Assembly (NCBI RefSeq): GCF_000819845.1
Contig: NZ_CDCG01000018.1
Location: forward strand, 320,570-384,569
DNA length: 64,000 nucleotides
From: Aeromonas enteropelogenes
Lineage (GTDB): Bacteria; Pseudomonadota; Gammaproteobacteria; Enterobacterales; Aeromonadaceae
Direction of reading: 5' to 3'
Both the position numbers and the translations under genes were made by a program. Positions 1 through 8,972 of this stretch are shown here, in pieces. Below the pieces are notes generated by a model. It had not been told where the DNA came from, searched no databases, and worked only from the letters and a program-made list of their open reading frames with translations. The stretch's first letter is position 1. Each line of letters begins with the position of its first letter.

Positions 1-1922
1 CCAGTTCGGCTGGCGAGCTCGGTAGAGGCTGGTCCAGCACCCTCTGCAGCTGGTTGGCCTGCGCCAAGCTGATCACCTGGTCGTTCACCGCCGATTGCAG
101 ATATCTGGACAGGCTGGTCATGGGCCACCTCGAGTTGTTCATTGGAATGGAGGACATCACGGTAAACGGTATCGACTGCTGGTGTGAATTGCTGTGTCTG
201 AGCGACATTGGGCTGATCAGCTTTGACTCGCTCAACCTCGGCGATTTCGGCAACGCCAAAGCCGCCGCCATTAAGGGGGACCGGCACCTCCATGTCCTTT
301 CGGCTAGCAAGCAGGGCCTCCTTCATACTGGCGAATGGCTTACCTCGTTTAGTAACGCGAAGTGAGTTGAGTGGACCAATCCTCGCCGCTATAGGCGATA
401 CAGGAGCCTGAACCTCTTCCTCTCCCATTGGCACAGGTTCTGCGACACCTTCCGGCTGTTGGTTTTTTGCTTGAGCCAGCAACTCATCTACTGTCGGGGC
501 TGTAGCCTCAGCGAGCGCCTCCTGCACCTCACTATTCTCAGCCATCCCCTTGAAGCGTTCTGCGGTATCATCTTGCCGGAGGTAGGCAGGCACATCGCGC
601 AACTCATCAAATTGGCTATGACTGGGCCCCAAGGGAGATTGTTTTACCTCAGGTTCTGCCGCCGGTTCCGGCATGGCGCCTTTGGGGCCAGGCTGTGCCG
701 GCGTTGGCTGGTTAGCCTCAGATGCCAACTCATCCTGGGCAGCAATATCATCACTGCGCAGGCCCGCGATCCCACCTGTTGCGCCACCAACACCAGCGCC
801 AATCAAACCACCTTCGAGCGCCGCAGGGACAACCCCTTGATAAGGGTCGAAGACAGCACCGGTCACGTCACTCAGGGCTTCATTCACGCTGAGCTGTTGG
901 GTACCTTCTTCAATAGCCTCACTGCCGCCCTCCCCGACAGCCCCTTTGACCACTTTTCTGAGCATGCCTCCACCAACCGCCTTGCCGGCCAGCATCTTGA
1001 AGAGCATGGTGTCCCCCATCAGGGTTCCTACAGCTGCAGCCCCCCAGGTCTTGGCATCTCCCATGGTGGCCTGACTAGCCAGATTGGCGGTTTCTTCACG
1101 CGCCATCTGCAATTTCTCGCTATCACTGAATTGTGCTGACCGCTGATCTGTGTCGATTCGTCGGAAGGCATCACGGAAAGTGGTACTGTTACTCAGTTCA
1201 TCAAAGCTCATCCCCAGTACCGCATCCCGGGCATTCGTACCCGCTGAGCCTACCGAACCGGTCATCCCCGTGGTCACTGCCGCCCCGGTGGCCAAACGTG
1301 AGACCGTTTTGGATGCTACCAACTCAGCCACCTCTTGGGTGACACCACGCTTCATCATGGAAGTGGTGACCATCCTGCCAACCGTGGCCTTGGCAGCCAA
1401 ACCAGTAATACCGCCGCTGGCGAGCGTCGGCAAAAGCGAGCCAATACCATTGGCCATCTTCATCGCCCAAACATCAATGTCCCCTGCTCCCTCTCCCCAT
1501 ACCGTGCGGCCTGAAGGAGATTCACTTACCAACGAACGCCCTAGCGCTTCCTTGGCATCATCACTCATTCCCGCCTTAAGGCTATCTGCGCCGGATTGAG
1601 CAAGCTCACCAATACCAGCCACAGCGTTCATCACTGGGGCTAACTTGTTCGCCATGCTGGCCCGCACATTTTGCAGGTACTCACCCTGATCTTTACCGGC
1701 ATTCAAACGACCATAGTTGCCCGCCTGGCGAGCCAACTCGCCGATACCGCCGATCAGTTCCAACCCTCCAGCCCCAGTTGCGCGAGCCACATCAATAAGC
1801 CCTACATCCAAATTGCGCGGCGGTACGGGAGAAGCCAATCCTGATTCAAGGCTGTCCCAGAACTCATCCATGCGTGAATCGCTCTGCTGTGCTGTTGGCA
1901 ACATGGTGGTGGTCTTATCCAT
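1..1922 (-). CDS. Large phage virion protein, probable ejection protein (C-terminus off the window)
   Basis: The minus-strand frame is open from an ATG at 1922 to the left edge, about 640 codons, so the C-terminus is missing. The start follows a GAGGA ribosome site 4 bases upstream. The N-terminal part is rich in Ala, Gly, Thr and Met. An Ala/Gly-rich hydrophobic stretch lies at about residues 355-385. After it comes a Pro/Glu/Gln-rich linker. It is the last of a block of small virion genes after the tail genes, where P22-like and Stx-like podophages keep the internal proteins that enter the host with the DNA. I see no lysozyme or transglycosylase motif in the visible part. The ejection role is inferred from position and composition. 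Confidence 0.7.
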   Translation of the reverse strand, partial: MDKTTTMLPTAQQSDSRMDEFWDSLESGLASPVPPRNLDVGLIDVARATGAGGLELIGGIGELARQAGNYGRLNAGKDQGEYLQNVRASMANKLAPVMNAVAGIGELAQSGADSLKAGMSDDAKEALGRSLVSESPSGRTVWGEGAGDIDVWAMKMANGIGSLLPTLASGGITGLAAKATVGRMVTTSMMKRGVTQEVAELVASKTVSRLATGAAVTTGMTGSVGSAGTNARDAVLGMSFDELSNSTTFRDAFRRIDTDQRSAQFSDSEKLQMAREETANLASQATMGDAKTWGAAAVGTLMGDTMLFKMLAGKAVGGGMLRKVVKGAVGEGGSEAIEEGTQQLSVNEALSDVTGAVFDPYQGVVPAALEGGLIGAGVGGATGGIAGLRSDDIAAQDELASEANQPTPAQPGPKGAMPEPAAEPEVKQSPLGPSHSQFDELRDVPAYLRQDDTAERFKGMAENSEVQEALAEATAPTVDELLAQAKNQQPEGVAEPVPMGEEEVQAPVSPIAARIGPLNSLRVTKRGKPFASMKEALLASRKDMEVPVPLNGGGFGVAEIAEVERVKADQPNVAQTQQFTPAVDTVYRDVLHSNEQLEVAHDQPVQISAIGGERPGDQLGAGQPAAEGAGPASTELASRT

Positions 1923-1943
1923 GGCGTCCTCAAGAATGGAACA

Positions 1944-1977
1944 AGAAAAGCCCCGACCAGCGAACCAATCAGGGCTT
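1944..1977 (-). terminator. Hairpin between two virion genes
   Basis: On the minus strand AAGCCC and GGGCTT pair around an 18-base loop and are followed by TTTTC. It lies between the stop of the 494-residue virion gene and the start of the large one. It would attenuate rather than fully stop transcription into the last gene. Confidence 0.5.
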
Positions 1978-2002
1978 GGCGAAACGGATCATTGAACTGC
2001 TT

Positions 2003-3487
2003 TTATTTGGCCATAGCCTGATATGCAGCAAGGCTATCTGGAGATTTGTTAAGAGCCTTGGTTGATTTGAACGGATTAATCAACGCCTTCAACGCAGCTT
2101 TCTCTGCAGCACGTGGATCGTGTTTGGCTGTCTTAGACACATCGCCATCACGAAGCGCATTGGCTGTTTGGCTGTCCTGGCGAAGTGTTTTCCATTCACC
2201 ATAGATACGGTCGAGCTGGCCCAGATCCACATTGTCGGAGATCTTCATCCCCCTCAAGGCAGCTTCCCGTAAGAACTCATGACGTAGGCTTTCCTCACTC
2301 GCCCACTGATTGAGTCGCGAACGGTCTGGAGAGTCAGGTTCGGGGGCTGCTGACTGGCGAGTCTCCACACCGAAGACATCACGTAACCCCTGCGTTTGCT
2401 GTTTGGCTGCCTTACGCTCTGCTGCGATGGCAACCTCCTTCTCCTCCTGACTCAGCATGCTGTCTTGCCGGATCTGGCCAATGGCCTTTTCCGTATCGAC
2501 TTGCACTTTGACCACGGCCTGACGGTACCCCTTCAAATCGGCACCCGGCACTAACCCAAGGCTGGTCCGAATGCTGTCAGTGTTGGTCATCATTTCCCTC
2601 GAGATGACCGCCCGCTTATATCCGGTCCCTATCCAGTCACTGATCGGGAGCACCTTAGGTTGATCATCCTCACGGGCAGTCCGGTTCTCCGTCACCGGCC
2701 GCAGTGCCGTTGAACCATCGTCATAGGTCACCTTAACCCCCAATACCACGCCAGCTCCATCTGGCGTCACCATGATGGAACCCAGCGCCTTGTCTTTGAT
2801 GCGCTTGCCTGTGTTAGGGTCGATGTCACCGACCCCAGTCTTGATTTCATCCTCATAAAGGATGCCGGCCGATCCGAGCAGTTCCGGGTTGTTAATCCGC
2901 CTAACCCCCTCTTCACTGTTCCAATCCAGCTTGCCGCTCTCGACATCACGCATCAGTGCCCCGACCTGGGTCACAAAGGTCTTGCCAGCAGCAAGTCGCT
3001 CCTTCCCCTCATCGCCGATATACCTTGACGGGTTGTATTGCCCCGCACGCGGATCACTCACCGCCTCCAGGAAGGCATCGCTGACCCTTTTCCCGTCAGC
3101 AATATCCTGCCAACCCTGCTGAAATATCGGCATGTGTTCCTCTTGAAAGGCTTGTTTGTCGCGCTGTGCCTTAAGCCACTCGTACTCATCTTCGGCTCTG
3201 GCATCGGCTCTGGCACCTCTAGCAATGGAAGCTCGCGCCTGCTCTTCATACAACCCATCCCTGTGAGCCTCACGTTCCTCCTGTTTGCGATCTCGCTCTC
3301 TGGCATAAGATCTCTCGTCGGAGTAGCGTTCATCAGCCTCGCGCTGACGATTCAGCGTGTTTTGCCACATGGTATCCCGCAAACCTATCGCCTTATCCAG
3401 GCGTTCGTCCTCTTTCTGGCCACGTTGATACCGGTCCATGATGTTGAAACCAGCCAGAAAACCTTCTGCCAACCCCCTCACTGCCAT
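2003..3487 (-). CDS. Phage virion protein with long N-terminal coiled coil
   Basis: A 494-residue protein starting at the ATG at 3487, 10 bases after the stop of the upstream gene, with an AGGGGG ribosome site. A longer frame from 3535 would overlap that gene and lacks a good site. Residues about 20-150 are very rich in Arg, Glu, Asp and Gln, as in a long charged coiled coil. The C-terminus is Lys/Ala-rich. There is no signal peptide or membrane segment. Its place among other Ala/Gln-rich genes after the tail module suggests an internal or ejected virion protein. No family could be named. Confidence 0.75.
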   Translation of the reverse strand: MAVRGLAEGFLAGFNIMDRYQRGQKEDERLDKAIGLRDTMWQNTLNRQREADERYSDERSYARERDRKQEEREAHRDGLYEEQARASIARGARADARAEDEYEWLKAQRDKQAFQEEHMPIFQQGWQDIADGKRVSDAFLEAVSDPRAGQYNPSRYIGDEGKERLAAGKTFVTQVGALMRDVESGKLDWNSEEGVRRINNPELLGSAGILYEDEIKTGVGDIDPNTGKRIKDKALGSIMVTPDGAGVVLGVKVTYDDGSTALRPVTENRTAREDDQPKVLPISDWIGTGYKRAVISREMMTNTDSIRTSLGLVPGADLKGYRQAVVKVQVDTEKAIGQIRQDSMLSQEEKEVAIAAERKAAKQQTQGLRDVFGVETRQSAAPEPDSPDRSRLNQWASEESLRHEFLREAALRGMKISDNVDLGQLDRIYGEWKTLRQDSQTANALRDGDVSKTAKHDPRAAEKAALKALINPFKSTKALNKSPDSLAAYQAMAK

Positions 3488-3497
3488 ATCTTGCCCC

Positions 3498-3734
3498 CTA
3501 GAAAAGGCTGGCCAATGCGCCAAGCCCGGCGCCAATCACCGTCCCTATCCCCGGCATCACCATTGTGCCCACGGCGGCACCAGTACCGATGTTGGTCATG
3601 GTTTGTCCCCTCTGTTGTGACCTGAGGCGCTTGTTCAGTGCTTCGCGCTGATCATCCAGTTGTGCCGACTCCTGCAGTCCCTGCAATGCCTGCCGCCGCG
3701 TCTGCGCACCTATATCGATTAGGCCATATCCCAT
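3498..3734 (-). CDS. Small phage protein with glycine-zipper tail
   Basis: A 78-residue protein. Its ATG at 3734 shares the A of the upstream gene's TGA, so the two are translationally coupled. The N-terminal half is polar and Gln/Arg-rich. The last 30 residues are a Gly/Ala/Met-rich hydrophobic run with GxxxG spacing (for example GTVIGAGLGALASLF), a pattern that can insert into or span a membrane. In this block of virion genes, a part in forming a DNA channel through the cell envelope is plausible but unproven. Confidence 0.65.
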   Translation of the reverse strand: MGYGLIDIGAQTRRQALQGLQESAQLDDQREALNKRLRSQQRGQTMTNIGTGAAVGTMVMPGIGTVIGAGLGALASLF

Positions 3735-4114
3735 CACCGCCCCCCACCCACTTTGATAGCCTCACGTAGCCCAGCGTCAGCACCGGTCATGATGCCCATC
3801 TGCCGCTCTTTCTCCTGTTCACGCAGGCCCTGCTCAGTCCCCACGGTCATCAAGGCCATCCGTAACCCCTGGCTGTTATCGCCGACCAGCTGCGCCGTAT
3901 TGATCCCCATGCGGGCATTACGGTTGGCAGTCGCCTGCTGAGCAGCCCGCAAGGCGTTAGCGTTGTTAGTTGGCACACGATTCAACTGCTCTTGCAGCAA
4001 CTGCCCAGTGGTCGCCAGCCCCATCAGTTCCTTTTGTTTCGGGTAAAACCGGTTCAACCAATCTTGGTATTGTTCCCGGGTGATCCTGGCGAACGTATCA
4101 GCGGCGTATCCCAT
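3734..4114 (-). CDS. Phage virion protein, unknown (126 aa)
   Basis: Starts at 4114 behind GAGGAGAG, 11 bases after the previous stop, and overlaps the next start by one base. It is Gln-, Arg- and Ala-rich with long predicted helices. It has no cysteine, no signal peptide and no membrane segment. Size, composition and position match the small ejection proteins of short-tailed phages; function not recognised. Confidence 0.65.
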   Translation of the reverse strand: MGYAADTFARITREQYQDWLNRFYPKQKELMGLATTGQLLQEQLNRVPTNNANALRAAQQATANRNARMGINTAQLVGDNSQGLRMALMTVGTEQGLREQEKERQMGIMTGADAGLREAIKVGGGR

Positions 4115-4125
4115 GGCATCTCTCC

Positions 4126-4752
4126 TCAGTAACCTTTGCCCTGAAGCACGCTGGCGATGGGACTGATCTTCTCTTTGGATGCCCCAGGGTTCGCCCGTGC
4201 CATGCCATAGGCCGCAGCAGTCCCTCCCGCAGCACCAATCAGCCCGAGTGCCGCCTGCTTCTCATCAAACTCGCTCTGGGCATCGCCAGCGGCCTTCTGC
4301 AAGCTGATGTTGGCCAGATTGCGATACCCGGCCAACGCCTCGGCCTTTTGTCCCTGCCCGATTGAAGCCACGTCTACGAGACCGGCCACATACTTGTCCT
4401 GCTGGCTCGATTGCACCCGATTGGTTGTATCTGTTTGACTCAACGCCTGGTCTGTTTCGATCTCTGCCATCGCGTCCTGATACTTACCGCTGGTTGGATC
4501 CACCCTGTTCGCGGCCATCGCATCGGCTAGCCCGGTGCGTGCTTCACCAAAACTCTGTGCGGTTGCCAGCGCCGCCGTACCGGCCAGCTTGTCGTGAGCA
4601 TCCTGGCTGTTGAGATCATCCACTTTGTCGATGAACAGGTCTTCGTACTGCTGCAGATCCCCCTTGTAGAGGTTCCATTGATTCATGGCGACCTCAGCCA
4701 GGGCTTTCTGCGCCTCGGTTTCCTTCACTTCATTGGAACCACCTTTGCCCAT
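4126..4752 (-). CDS. Phage virion protein, probable ejection or internal protein (208 aa)
   Basis: Starts at 4752 with GAGG 8 bases upstream, 9 bases after the stop of the preceding gene. It is helical and rich in Ala, Gln and Asp, with a Gly/Ala hydrophobic patch near residues 168-186 (ALGLIGAAGGTAAAYGMA). It resembles in layout the virion proteins that follow the tail tip genes in Stx-type podophages, where several such genes are clustered. The family was not identified. Confidence 0.65.
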   Translation of the reverse strand: MGKGGSNEVKETEAQKALAEVAMNQWNLYKGDLQQYEDLFIDKVDDLNSQDAHDKLAGTAALATAQSFGEARTGLADAMAANRVDPTSGKYQDAMAEIETDQALSQTDTTNRVQSSQQDKYVAGLVDVASIGQGQKAEALAGYRNLANISLQKAAGDAQSEFDEKQAALGLIGAAGGTAAAYGMARANPGASKEKISPIASVLQGKGY

Positions 4753-4761
4753 TTCACTGCC

Positions 4762-5118
4762 TCACAAATCCAGCTGAAATACCAATAAGCCCTCGGTATC
4801 GTCAGGCTGACGAACCCATCCCATTTTGGGCGCAACCCGAAGCCAACCACGACGGCGAGAGTGGAAGCGTAACCAACGTGCCCCAATCAAACGGGCCAGT
4901 CGCTTTACCTCCGGCAAGTGCCGCTTCGGCGCGCCCCCTTCCCCCCAGCCCACCCAGACCAATACCCCTGTGACGCCCTCCTCAACCAACGGTTTGAGCA
5001 CAAAGCCGTCTACTCCACGCACAAACAAAAACGCCACCCTGTTACGGATAGCGTCTTGTACTTCACTCGTTAAATCGGGAGTCCCTATATCCTCAGCAAT
5101 TCGATGCAGTGGTGTCAT
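4762..5118 (-). CDS. Small phage protein, possibly GNAT-like
   Basis: A 118-residue protein whose ATG overlaps the upstream TGA (ATGA at 5118-5115). The middle alternates a hydrophobic strand (VTGVLVWVGW) with a segment reading LPEVKRLARLIGARWLRFHSRR and then a Gly-Trp motif. This ordering resembles the core and C-terminal half of small phage GNAT acetyltransferase-like proteins, but the acetyl-CoA loop is not convincing. Treat as unknown; it is cotranscribed with the tail genes. Confidence 0.6.
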   Translation of the reverse strand: MTPLHRIAEDIGTPDLTSEVQDAIRNRVAFLFVRGVDGFVLKPLVEEGVTGVLVWVGWGEGGAPKRHLPEVKRLARLIGARWLRFHSRRRGWLRVAPKMGWVRQPDDTEGLLVFQLDL

Positions 5119-6512
5119 GTCAAATTACCAATGCGATACATGATCAAAGCGATGATTGGCCAGTTTACGGGGTTAGGTACCTTGTTAAAACCAGGGATAA
5201 CGACAGTAGAAAATGCCCCGCTGTTAGCAAGAAAGAAGGTCAAAATTAGCTCAATACTGCCAGTGAAATTGGCGGGAAGCGTGACGGAAAAATTTCTGAC
5301 GCCAAACTCAAAATAGCTGATATCACCATTATTCAACCTGTAACCAAACCTGGCGTAGGAACCGCTGGGCTGGTTTGGGTGTATCGGTAGACCTTCTTGC
5401 ACAAATACGGGCACAACCCCGTCAATAAACAAGATATCTGCAGGGCGAATACTGGGTTCACTAATATTGAACGTGGCTAACGTGACCGTTTGTTCGTTAA
5501 TTGGACTATCAAACCTGTATTGGTTACAGGGTTTGGTAACTGCCTGAGCGATACCTCCGATGATTTTATCCGCATAGGTCACGCCCTTCACAACACAGTC
5601 TTCTTCCACCGTGCAGTTACCGACTGTCATGTTCTTAAGGTATCCCCCTTCAGCCTGGAGCCGATTGCTGTAGATATTTCCATCGGCATAGATGATGGTA
5701 TTCCAGCCTGCCCCCCAGCCGGAATAGGGTCCTCCTTTGCCAAACCCTGCTGACCCTCCCGCCATAAAGGCGTTACCCATATCAAACTGCCCGCCTGTAA
5801 TGAGCGGTGCGCTGATGCTCACCCCCGCCTTGATAGAGTCGGCTGTAATTTTCTCGGAATGGATGATCTGAATGGTCGCAGCCTTGATCACGGCTTCACG
5901 AATGGCCACCTTTCCCTCATCGGTGACCCCGAAGATGATCTCTTTCTCGGCAGGCTTCGCCGGGTTATAGATGGCAAAACGTGAGGCAGAAGCAATGATC
6001 TCATCCACGTCTGGGCTGGTGCTTGTCTTTAAGCCAGCAGTGCTGCTCAAGGGGCCGGCCAGGCCATTCTTGTTGATGAATCGGACCCAGTAAAAGGCCT
6101 CAAACCCTTTCCCCACCGTGTCAGCGTAGACATTGGTCAGCGTAGTGCCGACAGCTATCGCATTGGCAGGGTTATCCACTTCTGCCCGCAATATTTCGGC
6201 GTAAGCGTGCCCTCGGTAGGCGGGGATATCCCACGTCAACGTAACGGTGTGAAATGCCCCTGTTGCGGTGACATTCGTCGGCGAGACGGGCGGCTGAACA
6301 CCTGACCACTCGGGATCCGTCGGTGGAACCGTTGGTAACTCCGGCTCAATCACGCCACTGCTCGAGCGGCGTAGATTGAGTATGCCAAAGGCGGCGGCGT
6401 CTCGTAGCGTCAGCGCCTTATCAAGGCGATCTCCCTTCTGGCCGGTCAGGATCTGCATGTTTTCAGTCAACCCCAGTGGGGTATTACTGGCACGAAACGT
6501 CGGCTTCTTCAT
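5115..6512 (-). CDS. Tail protein with FN3 domain and gpJ-like (DUF1983) region
   Basis: A 465-residue protein starting at 6512 behind GGAGGTA; its ATG overlaps the upstream TGA. Residues about 50-140 (PTNVTATGAFHTVTLTWD onward) look like a fibronectin type III domain. Residues about 170-245 (SRFAIYNP, FGVTDEGKVAIREAVIKAATI, then ISAPLITGGQFDMG) match the C-terminal part of lambda gpJ-like host-specificity proteins (DUF1983). The last 150 residues form a beta-rich tip. In siphophages this part of gpJ contacts the receptor. Here it is a short free-standing protein in a tail module that otherwise looks podophage-like. It probably forms the tip or a receptor-contact element. Confidence 0.75.
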   Translation of the reverse strand: MKKPTFRASNTPLGLTENMQILTGQKGDRLDKALTLRDAAAFGILNLRRSSSGVIEPELPTVPPTDPEWSGVQPPVSPTNVTATGAFHTVTLTWDIPAYRGHAYAEILRAEVDNPANAIAVGTTLTNVYADTVGKGFEAFYWVRFINKNGLAGPLSSTAGLKTSTSPDVDEIIASASRFAIYNPAKPAEKEIIFGVTDEGKVAIREAVIKAATIQIIHSEKITADSIKAGVSISAPLITGGQFDMGNAFMAGGSAGFGKGGPYSGWGAGWNTIIYADGNIYSNRLQAEGGYLKNMTVGNCTVEEDCVVKGVTYADKIIGGIAQAVTKPCNQYRFDSPINEQTVTLATFNISEPSIRPADILFIDGVVPVFVQEGLPIHPNQPSGSYARFGYRLNNGDISYFEFGVRNFSVTLPANFTGSIELILTFFLANSGAFSTVVIPGFNKVPNPVNWPIIALIMYRIGNLT

Positions 6513-8119
6513 GATGCGGATACCTCCGCAATACTCCCACCCAGGGTGATCCGTTCGACCGACGCGGTTCCGTATACCTCAATTTGCCACCGTCGGCCCC
6601 GTACGGGGGGTAACCTGAATGCCGTCGCAGGCACGCTGCCAGGCGCCAGCTCAAACACCTTCACGCCATCCACCAAGAGCACAAAGCCGACCAGGGCCAA
6701 TTGCTCTCCCATCAGGTGAGCGGCTGCCAGACGTACCCCAGGTGGCAGAATAAATACCTTGGAGCGCCAACGTAGGGAAAGTGGCGTCACCTCCGCATGC
6801 CACTGGAACACCTGATTGCCCTTGGCCAGTATCAACGCATCGCGCTGCATATCCGACACGGCCGCATCCCAGCGACCAGAGAGCCAGCGTAGATCTCCTG
6901 ATTTGGGGTCGAACACAAACCCATGGGTATCGGTCAGGGCAACATACTTCCCTTCGCTGTACCAGGCTCTCAAGCTGTCAGGCCCCAACGCTTGCCACTG
7001 CGAGCGGGTGATCATCTTCTCGGTCACCAAATGCCCCCCATCGGCCCCAACCCCAACCAACCCATCCGGGGAGGCATAAAGCACCAGGCCATCCAGCGCC
7101 ACCATGGACCGCGCATTGATACATGCTTGCTGCAGCGACGATAGCTTCTGACCCGTGATGGCAGACGGTGACACCCCTTGAAACAGATAGGGGTAACCCT
7201 TGGTTCCCACCACCAGAGCCGTGTCGATAGCTGCTATCGCCACAATGTCATGCTCAGTCGTCAGCTTGTACTTATCCGGCCAGGCATAGGGTAAGAAGGG
7301 TTCTGAAAACAGCACCGCATTGTCGAGAAACCCAGCGCAGATCCCATTAGCCATCTGACAAATTCCCCGCATGGCATTAGGCGGCATGGCGTAATCAAAG
7401 GTCTCGAGCGGGGGGCCCAGCTCCTCTTCTTTCTTGCTATCACTGTGGGTCACAGTCGCAATGGGAAGATCCGCAGCCAGCAGGAAATCCGCTATCCCGC
7501 CCCCCGCCACAGAGCGGTAAAGGCGTCGCCGAGTGATATTGCTGTTGTTGGTCGGAACGGGAGAAAGCGCAACGACGACTGTCGAGCCAGGAACAGTGAT
7601 GGTGATCTTGCCGCTGGCTGGACCTGGCGCCCCCTCTTCGCCCACTGCGGTCACATAGGTTTCGACATAGAACCGAGTCTCGTCATCCGTAGGATCATCA
7701 TCCTTCGCTTCAGACGGAGGGGTAATGGACTGCATATTGGGAGGGGTAGCCGGCGCAGGCACACCGAGGCGATACCATGAAGTTGGCTTGGTGCTGCCAC
7801 CGGTGGCAATCGTGTCATAGGTCAGCTTGGGGAAGTCACTGTCGGTAAAGTAAACCCGGTTGTACTGATCCTGTGCGATAGGCGATCGCATTACTTCCAC
7901 CAGCTTATCCCAGGTAAACCAGTGCTCCCCGTAATAGTGAAACAGCGTCACGGGAACCATCGGCAGCGTCATACCAACTGGCTTGTCACCCATCAACGGC
8001 GCCACGACCCCACGATCAAAATGACAATCCTGTGCCAGGATGGCCGCCTCGTCTGGCAATAGATGATCTGCCACACGCGGCACCATACCGCGCATGGTCA
8101 CGATGTCGATCAGTGGCAT
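6509..8119 (-). CDS. Tail nozzle/tubular-type structural protein
   Basis: A 536-residue beta-rich protein starting at 8119 (AGAAG ribosome site). Repeated blades of the type GLVLYASPDGLVGVG, YVALTDTHGFVFDPKSGDLRW and AVIDTALVVGTKGYPYLF, rich in Gly, Trp and Asp turns, suggest a beta-propeller like the tail nozzle proteins of podophages. The N-terminus (LIDIVTMRGMVPRVADHLLPDEAAILAQDCHFDRG) recalls that group as well. It lies between the tail fibre genes and the gpJ-like gene and overlaps the latter by four bases. The exact family was not verified. Confidence 0.7.
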   Translation of the reverse strand: MPLIDIVTMRGMVPRVADHLLPDEAAILAQDCHFDRGVVAPLMGDKPVGMTLPMVPVTLFHYYGEHWFTWDKLVEVMRSPIAQDQYNRVYFTDSDFPKLTYDTIATGGSTKPTSWYRLGVPAPATPPNMQSITPPSEAKDDDPTDDETRFYVETYVTAVGEEGAPGPASGKITITVPGSTVVVALSPVPTNNSNITRRRLYRSVAGGGIADFLLAADLPIATVTHSDSKKEEELGPPLETFDYAMPPNAMRGICQMANGICAGFLDNAVLFSEPFLPYAWPDKYKLTTEHDIVAIAAIDTALVVGTKGYPYLFQGVSPSAITGQKLSSLQQACINARSMVALDGLVLYASPDGLVGVGADGGHLVTEKMITRSQWQALGPDSLRAWYSEGKYVALTDTHGFVFDPKSGDLRWLSGRWDAAVSDMQRDALILAKGNQVFQWHAEVTPLSLRWRSKVFILPPGVRLAAAHLMGEQLALVGFVLLVDGVKVFELAPGSVPATAFRLPPVRGRRWQIEVYGTASVERITLGGSIAEVSAS

Positions 8120-8217
8120 GAGGCTTCTTCTCTGAACTCTGAGATGAAAAATCCGCTCGATAGCACAGGGCCAAGTGACCGTGATATCAAACTAATGGTT
8201 GTTAATGGCGAGCAAGT

Positions 8218-8463
8218 TCACCAGGCATTACGCAGCGGGACTTTGCGCTCGTCGTATTCAATGCAGTCCCGGCAGTGTGTAGGGTTCCGCATGATGAAGT
8301 TGATGACTTTCTCTAGCCTTAACGCCCATGCTTTACCCTGTTTAGCGTTGTAACCTACATTGCCAGAGAGGGTTTCGTCAGGCCGGCCTCCCAACAAGGT
8401 ATTACCAAGCTGATCTATGGCGACCATCACGCGAAAGAGGTATCGGGATACACTGTTGTTCAT
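8218..8463 (-). CDS. Small conserved phage tail-region protein
   Basis: 81 residues from the ATG at 8463, preceded by GAGG. An upstream in-frame TTG is less likely. The sequence VMVAIDQLGNTLLGGRPDETLS followed by an Arg/Lys-rich region and a Cys-His cluster (HCRDCIEYDE) is typical of a small protein found beside tail fibre genes in many enterobacterial and Aeromonas prophages. No function is known to me. About 100 bases without a gene separate it from the nozzle gene. Confidence 0.65.
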   Translation of the reverse strand: MNNSVSRYLFRVMVAIDQLGNTLLGGRPDETLSGNVGYNAKQGKAWALRLEKVINFIMRNPTHCRDCIEYDERKVPLRNAW

Positions 8464-8471
8464 ATAGCGCC

Positions 8472-8972
8472 TCAAGAAGCACGGAAACTTTTAACAGTAA
8501 CGAACATCGTTTCAACCACGGTCTCTTTTGAAATGAAGTCTATGGCTACTGTAATGGCCTTATCCCCAGGTAAATCCGGGGCAAGACATCCGACGCCTCG
8601 TTTTGTTTCATCTGGACTAAATGCGACGTTGCTCTCTGCCCCGGAAAAAATCATCGTCCCGTCATCACCTCCCCCTGTGTAACGGATCCTGATCTGGCAC
8701 ATGCCTCTAGTGATCTGAATATCGGAGATACCTGTTCCACCGGCCCAGATGTCATTAGCTGAACGCCAGAAATAAAGCATCCCATCCTCATTTTCTCCAA
8801 TAGGGCTGCCAGGTTCCCCGATAATTGAGACAAATGCGGATTTGCCAGCAAGGTCTCCGACAAGCCCGGGCGTTGGCAAGTAGGCTTTTTTGAGGATGTT
8901 GGAAGCCCACCCATTGCCTTCAAATTCGCTGTTGGCTTGGGATAACCAGAAGGGTTTATTGGGGACGGCCAT
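8472..8972 (-). CDS. Phage tail-associated protein, unknown (166 aa)
   Basis: Starts at 8972 inside the last codons of the tail fibre gene (17-base overlap), giving the N-terminus MAVPNKPFWLSQANSEF. The protein is beta-rich and Gly/Asp/Ser-rich, with no signal peptide. Close coupling to the fibre gene suggests a fibre cap, a decoration protein or a fibre assembly partner. Confidence 0.65.
   Translation of the reverse strand: MAVPNKPFWLSQANSEFEGNGWASNILKKAYLPTPGLVGDLAGKSAFVSIIGEPGSPIGENEDGMLYFWRSANDIWAGGTGISDIQITRGMCQIRIRYTGGGDDGTMIFSGAESNVAFSPDETKRGVGCLAPDLPGDKAITVAIDFISKETVVETMFVTVKSFRAS

Noticed and set aside
459..1139. 226-codon plus-strand frame in the left virion gene
   Set aside because: Lies wholly opposite the open minus-strand frame with good coding character and a ribosome site.
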